From assembly GCA_019307165.1 (NCBI GenBank), contig JAFDKD010000075.1, positions 1 to 9,024 of the forward strand: 9,024 bases of DNA, written 5' to 3'. This DNA is from Deltaproteobacteria bacterium (lineage in GTDB: Bacteria > Desulfobacterota > DSM-4660 > Desulfatiglandales > Desulfatiglandaceae). This document shows positions 7,301 through 9,024 of the stretch, one piece after another. Positions within the stretch are counted from its first letter, which is position 1. The number at the start of each line of letters is the position of its first letter. The position numbers and the translations under genes were made by a program. Under the pieces are notes generated by a model that made no database searches, was not told the DNA's origin, and worked only from the letters and a program-made list of their open reading frames with translations.

Positions 7301-9024
7301 CCAGCAATTTGAAACGCCGGAGATTGCGGACTGCGCTGACCTGCACCACACTGACTATCTTGACCTTTACCGTGATGAGTTTTACTTCAGTCAAATCCAT
7401 GCGTTTGCACACCCGTCTAAAATACAAAGACCAGGCACCCTATCATGGGTATCTGTTCAAAAACGTCAACTGGTTCGACCTCCCTCGGGAAGCCTTTTCT
7501 AGTATGTCCAACTATTTCGAGGATATCGGGATTGCTGTACCGCGGGTATGGCTGGAAGACTCGGATCCAACCCGCAGCCTGAACATACCGATTCAATATA
7601 AAGGACACTCTTATGCGGCCAGAGGACTGGTCGGTCTGTCGGCTGACGAAGACAGGGTGACCGGTCTCGACAGGATCCTGGTTGGCGGCCGATGGTTCCG
7701 GCCAGATGAGCGCAGGACAATCATCCTGCCCGAACGTATGGCCAAAGATTTGGGTCTCACGCTCAAATCCCTTCCCAATGCCAATGTCAAACTTTGGGGT
7801 CTTCCCTTTAAAGTAGTCGGCGTCTTCTCAGGCAAGGCGCTGATGGAACATCCGGATCTTGATGACGAACCGATTACGCCCGTGACTTTTCCCAGTGAGG
7901 TTTCCATGGAAATGACCGAAGTGGAGATGGAAGCACTGGCTTCGGGGGAAGAAATCCGCACCTTTCAGTCTCGCTATCACCACATCGACGGGGATTTGAC
8001 TGTGATTGTTCCCTATCAAACTCTCTTATCCATGGGTGGCAAGCTGAAAGCAATCGCAGTAAAACCTGAAACTACCTTGAGGCGTGTCCAAGCGGAAGAT
8101 CTCGTGGATCGCTTCGGATTGACACTTTACACCGGTGAAGCAAAGGGCATTTATTTGTACACTGCCAGCGATACCATGAGTTATAGTGGTGTTCCCAACA
8201 TCGTAATTCCTTTGATTATATCCGTCTTTATTGTTCTCAATACTATGATCAGCAGTGTTTACGAGCGCAAGCGTGAAATCGGCATTTACACCTCCGTTGG
8301 TTTGGCACCTTCACATGTATCGTTTTTGTTCATTGCTGAGGCCTTGGCCTTCGCCGTGATCAGCGTTGTGTTGGGCTATTTGCTGGCGCAGGTTAGCGCG
8401 AGTTTGTTTGCCGAGACAACCATTTGGGAGGGAATAACCGTCAATTATTCCTCCATGGCCGGCGTGGCTGCCATGGTGCTGGTGATGCTGGTCGTGTTGA
8501 TCTCGGCGATCTACCCTTCCAAGGTGGCCGCTGAAATCGCGATACCGGATGTCAATCGGTCTTGGAAGATGCCGCCTGCCAAGGGAAACATTCTTGACAT
8601 CACGCTGCCATTCTTGATGAGCCAGCGGGAACATCTGAGTATTGGCGGGTTTTTGTTCGAGTATTTCCAAGGCCACAGAGATGTCTCCCATGGTCTTTTT
8701 TCCGCCGACGAACTTCGCTTTGATATCGGAAAGTGTTATATTCCGCCCGAAACCACTTCGGAGGCTCTTCTGCCAGCAGAAAGTGTCGATGTGGCCGTAC
8801 AGCCGGATAACGGTGAATATCTGCAGCTTTATGTCGATATTTGGCTGGCGCCTTTTGATTTTGGAATCATGCAATCGGCAACGATTGCTTTTTGCCGTGC
8901 CCAAGACGATCATGGCTACTTAGAAATCCGGGTCCGTTTGACAAGATATGCCGGGGAAGCCAATGCCTGGTGCCGGATCAATAAGGCTTTTGTCCACAAC
9001 TTGCGCAAACAGCTCTTGATATGG
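4207..9024 (+). CDS. Giant FtsX-like permease with PA/M28 pseudo-peptidase ectodomain (3' partial)
   Basis: One reading frame without a stop runs from ATG 4207 to the right edge (1606 codons seen). In order: basic N-terminus and signal peptide (21-39, likely cleavage after VAA); M28-type N-terminal region (RSTGTPGN, 60-67); PA-like domain (about 120-235); M28-like core (about 242-330) and its likely continuation (about 478-617), split by a helical insert; beta-rich domain (about 636-725); further beta-like stretch and helical stalk (838-915); three extra membrane helices (about 916-938, 947-966, 976-998); basic cytoplasmic linker; FtsX core with helices near 1042-1062, 1329-1350, 1373-1397 and 1416-1436, a MacB-like periplasmic domain (1063-1325) and coupling motif YERKREIGIYTSVG (1352-1365); and a soluble C-terminal domain from about 1455. 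Expected M28 zinc ligands are mostly replaced. No good ribosome site precedes ATG 4207, but in-frame TGA codons at 4171 and 4177 limit the start. It probably pairs with the minimal permease and the ATPase encoded just upstream. Confidence 0.9.
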   Translation, partial: MLKYLSKLKFRRRLHRCHAPFMLLAGAIAAVWAFTAVAASEPAATALRADIEKLASLQDRSTGTPGNRSAAVYIRGVFETLGLEEVGAHKFSVPVIVNDESRLSMPGRELSIDITPVILNAITPQTISPDGINGPLVYVANGDMSDFNGKLIEGAIVLMNIDSGKNWLNAASLGAAALIYVDGDATLKMLYKEKMELSPIQFPRFRMEKSTLRNIFGDFESSPEGIVAPRVQLTSKISWQEVVSENIYGLIPGSDPQLRDQLVIIEAFYDSTTMLPGYSPGADEGCSIATLLGLAHAFVRQPPGRSVLLVATSGHAQTLAGMREMIWSIVSRSKDLRDIEKELQAVGKQSRNYLKLLEDTLDEEALEQFLRENDGNGKEFLSALKDRIKTEVDTLSRRLMRLRLLGDDKVDQDLIQTLAQQRFTLRRLVWRTSLADLSAEDKHSLQALLPLAAEDHKRLLADTNRQLKLLASARDFRSVAKSLEIAAVVSLHLSSHGNGFGAFNDGWLYPLRPRVNRVPCYSLLDEVLRKGAKPTGATPSLYRDTLRPSSLRTWQSCFLDKPFLGGEVSALAGYLGFTLATVNDARAHWGTPADGLQNVNWSYAAEQSAQIAALLKFVTTAPALHDGNLPRDGFTSVTGHAKFLRHGELFADQAAPETIIMAFQGKGRYYSRVDNRGVFCLKGVATKKLVQDKVIIEGYRFDPVTGEVIWAIDKKQTGKSAYRLEIRRSNVETDLIMFGCRQMTLFNLLEPRSFRYMSKIQLIDTRREAKPSRYWWSRIDTRSSVIASMYVEPGSRIKITLSDTVLKHKLILLNADADNPEGVGYLVDEWPNLYHTDFLTARDMWALLGPRIENLETNGIFNERISRLRQEGIVALKNASQALEDRAYDRFAEAARRSWALASRVYSDIDKTQKDVLFGVLFYIALFVPFAFCMERLLFAYTNINKRIIAFCAILLLLIAVIYHIHPAFRLAYSPTVVILAFFIMGLSFVVTLIIYFRFEEEMTRLQKRAHRMKISEIGRWKAFTAAFLLGASNLKRRRLRTALTCTTLTILTFTVMSFTSVKSMRLHTRLKYKDQAPYHGYLFKNVNWFDLPREAFSSMSNYFEDIGIAVPRVWLEDSDPTRSLNIPIQYKGHSYAARGLVGLSADEDRVTGLDRILVGGRWFRPDERRTIILPERMAKDLGLTLKSLPNANVKLWGLPFKVVGVFSGKALMEHPDLDDEPITPVTFPSEVSMEMTEVEMEALASGEEIRTFQSRYHHIDGDLTVIVPYQTLLSMGGKLKAIAVKPETTLRRVQAEDLVDRFGLTLYTGEAKGIYLYTASDTMSYSGVPNIVIPLIISVFIVLNTMISSVYERKREIGIYTSVGLAPSHVSFLFIAEALAFAVISVVLGYLLAQVSASLFAETTIWEGITVNYSSMAGVAAMVLVMLVVLISAIYPSKVAAEIAIPDVNRSWKMPPAKGNILDITLPFLMSQREHLSIGGFLFEYFQGHRDVSHGLFSADELRFDIGKCYIPPETTSEALLPAESVDVAVQPDNGEYLQLYVDIWLAPFDFGIMQSATIAFCRAQDDHGYLEIRVRLTRYAGEANAWCRINKAFVHNLRKQLLIW
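4378..6057 (+). other. PA plus M28-like domain region with degenerate active site
   Basis: Residues 58-617 resemble a zinc aminopeptidase of family M28 with an inserted PA domain. NIYGLIPGSD (246-255) corresponds to the strand entering the catalytic core. The usual AHYDS motif reads AFYDS (267-271), so the first zinc histidine is phenylalanine. PGADE (280-284) keeps the bridging aspartate D283. The GEE motif bearing the catalytic glutamate and a zinc ligand reads GHA (314-316). The usual YHTxxD stretch reads HWGTPAD (588-594), with the histidine displaced by two positions. A helical, charged segment of about 150 residues (328-478) lies inside the fold. The family assignment is by motif recognition; inactivity is inferred from the substitutions. 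Confidence 0.65.
7330..8514 (+). other. FtsX/MacB permease core of the giant protein
   Basis: Residues 1042-1436 form a complete type VII permease half. One helix is followed by a periplasmic MacB-like domain of about 260 residues (1063-1325), then three helices. The coupling-helix motif YERKREIGIYTSVGLAPSHV (1352-1371) follows the second helix, as in FtsX-family permeases. AIYPSKVAA (1434-1442) matches the usual family ending. Basic residues before the first helix (LKRRRLR, 1035-1041) and after the second support the standard topology, with the ATPase contact on the cytoplasmic side. Confidence 0.85.

Noticed and set aside
8311..8913. A 200-codon antisense open frame with a His/Asp-rich stretch
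   Set aside because: It lies wholly opposite the FtsX core and C-terminal domain of the giant permease. The HQHH-type runs come from complements of valine, leucine and methionine codons in a membrane helix.
2710..9024. A lolCDE lipoprotein-release operon
   Set aside because: The gene order and ATPase type fit, but the first permease lacks a LolC-like periplasmic domain and the second is far larger than LolE with unrelated modules.

Overview
The window reads as a chromosomal stretch of a Gram-negative bacterium. GC content looks moderate, all genes lie on the + strand, and intergenic spaces are short. The COG4671-type glycosyltransferase and the ABC system with FtsX-type permeases would fit Desulfobacterota (former Deltaproteobacteria) or a related phylum, but this is inferred from gene style only. 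No rRNA, tRNA, insertion sequence, CRISPR array or phage gene was seen.

Left part (1-2591): three closely packed genes. They are the C-terminal part of a GT-B, family-4-like glycosyltransferase (open at the left edge), a histidine-phosphatase-superfamily enzyme, and a MurG-like glycosyltransferase resembling COG4671. They look like part of an operon for a glycan or glycosylated small molecule; the substrate cannot be read from the sequence.

Middle gap (2592-2709): 118 bp without a gene, with two short palindromes and only weak promoter-like elements. It separates the carbohydrate block from a transporter block.

Right part (2710-9024): an ABC transporter of the MacB/LolCDE mechanotransmission type (type VII), laid out permease-ATPase-permease. 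The first permease is minimal: four predicted membrane helices and almost no periplasmic domain. The ATPase is a canonical LolD/MacB-like protein. The third gene is one uninterrupted reading frame from 4207 to the right edge (at least 1606 codons). It encodes a giant permease with these parts in order: signal peptide, PA plus M28-peptidase-like periplasmic region, beta-rich domain, helical stalk, three extra membrane helices, a complete FtsX/MacB core, and a C-terminal soluble domain cut by the window end. In the M28-like domain most expected zinc and catalytic residues are replaced, so it looks like a pseudo-peptidase that may bind rather than cleave.

The most notable content is this asymmetric transporter: a stripped-down half permease paired with a giant half that carries a degenerate peptidase ectodomain. 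The likely working model is that the ATPase drives a permease heterodimer whose large periplasmic module handles a peptide, lipoprotein or envelope substrate. The substrate and any link to the upstream glycan genes are inference.
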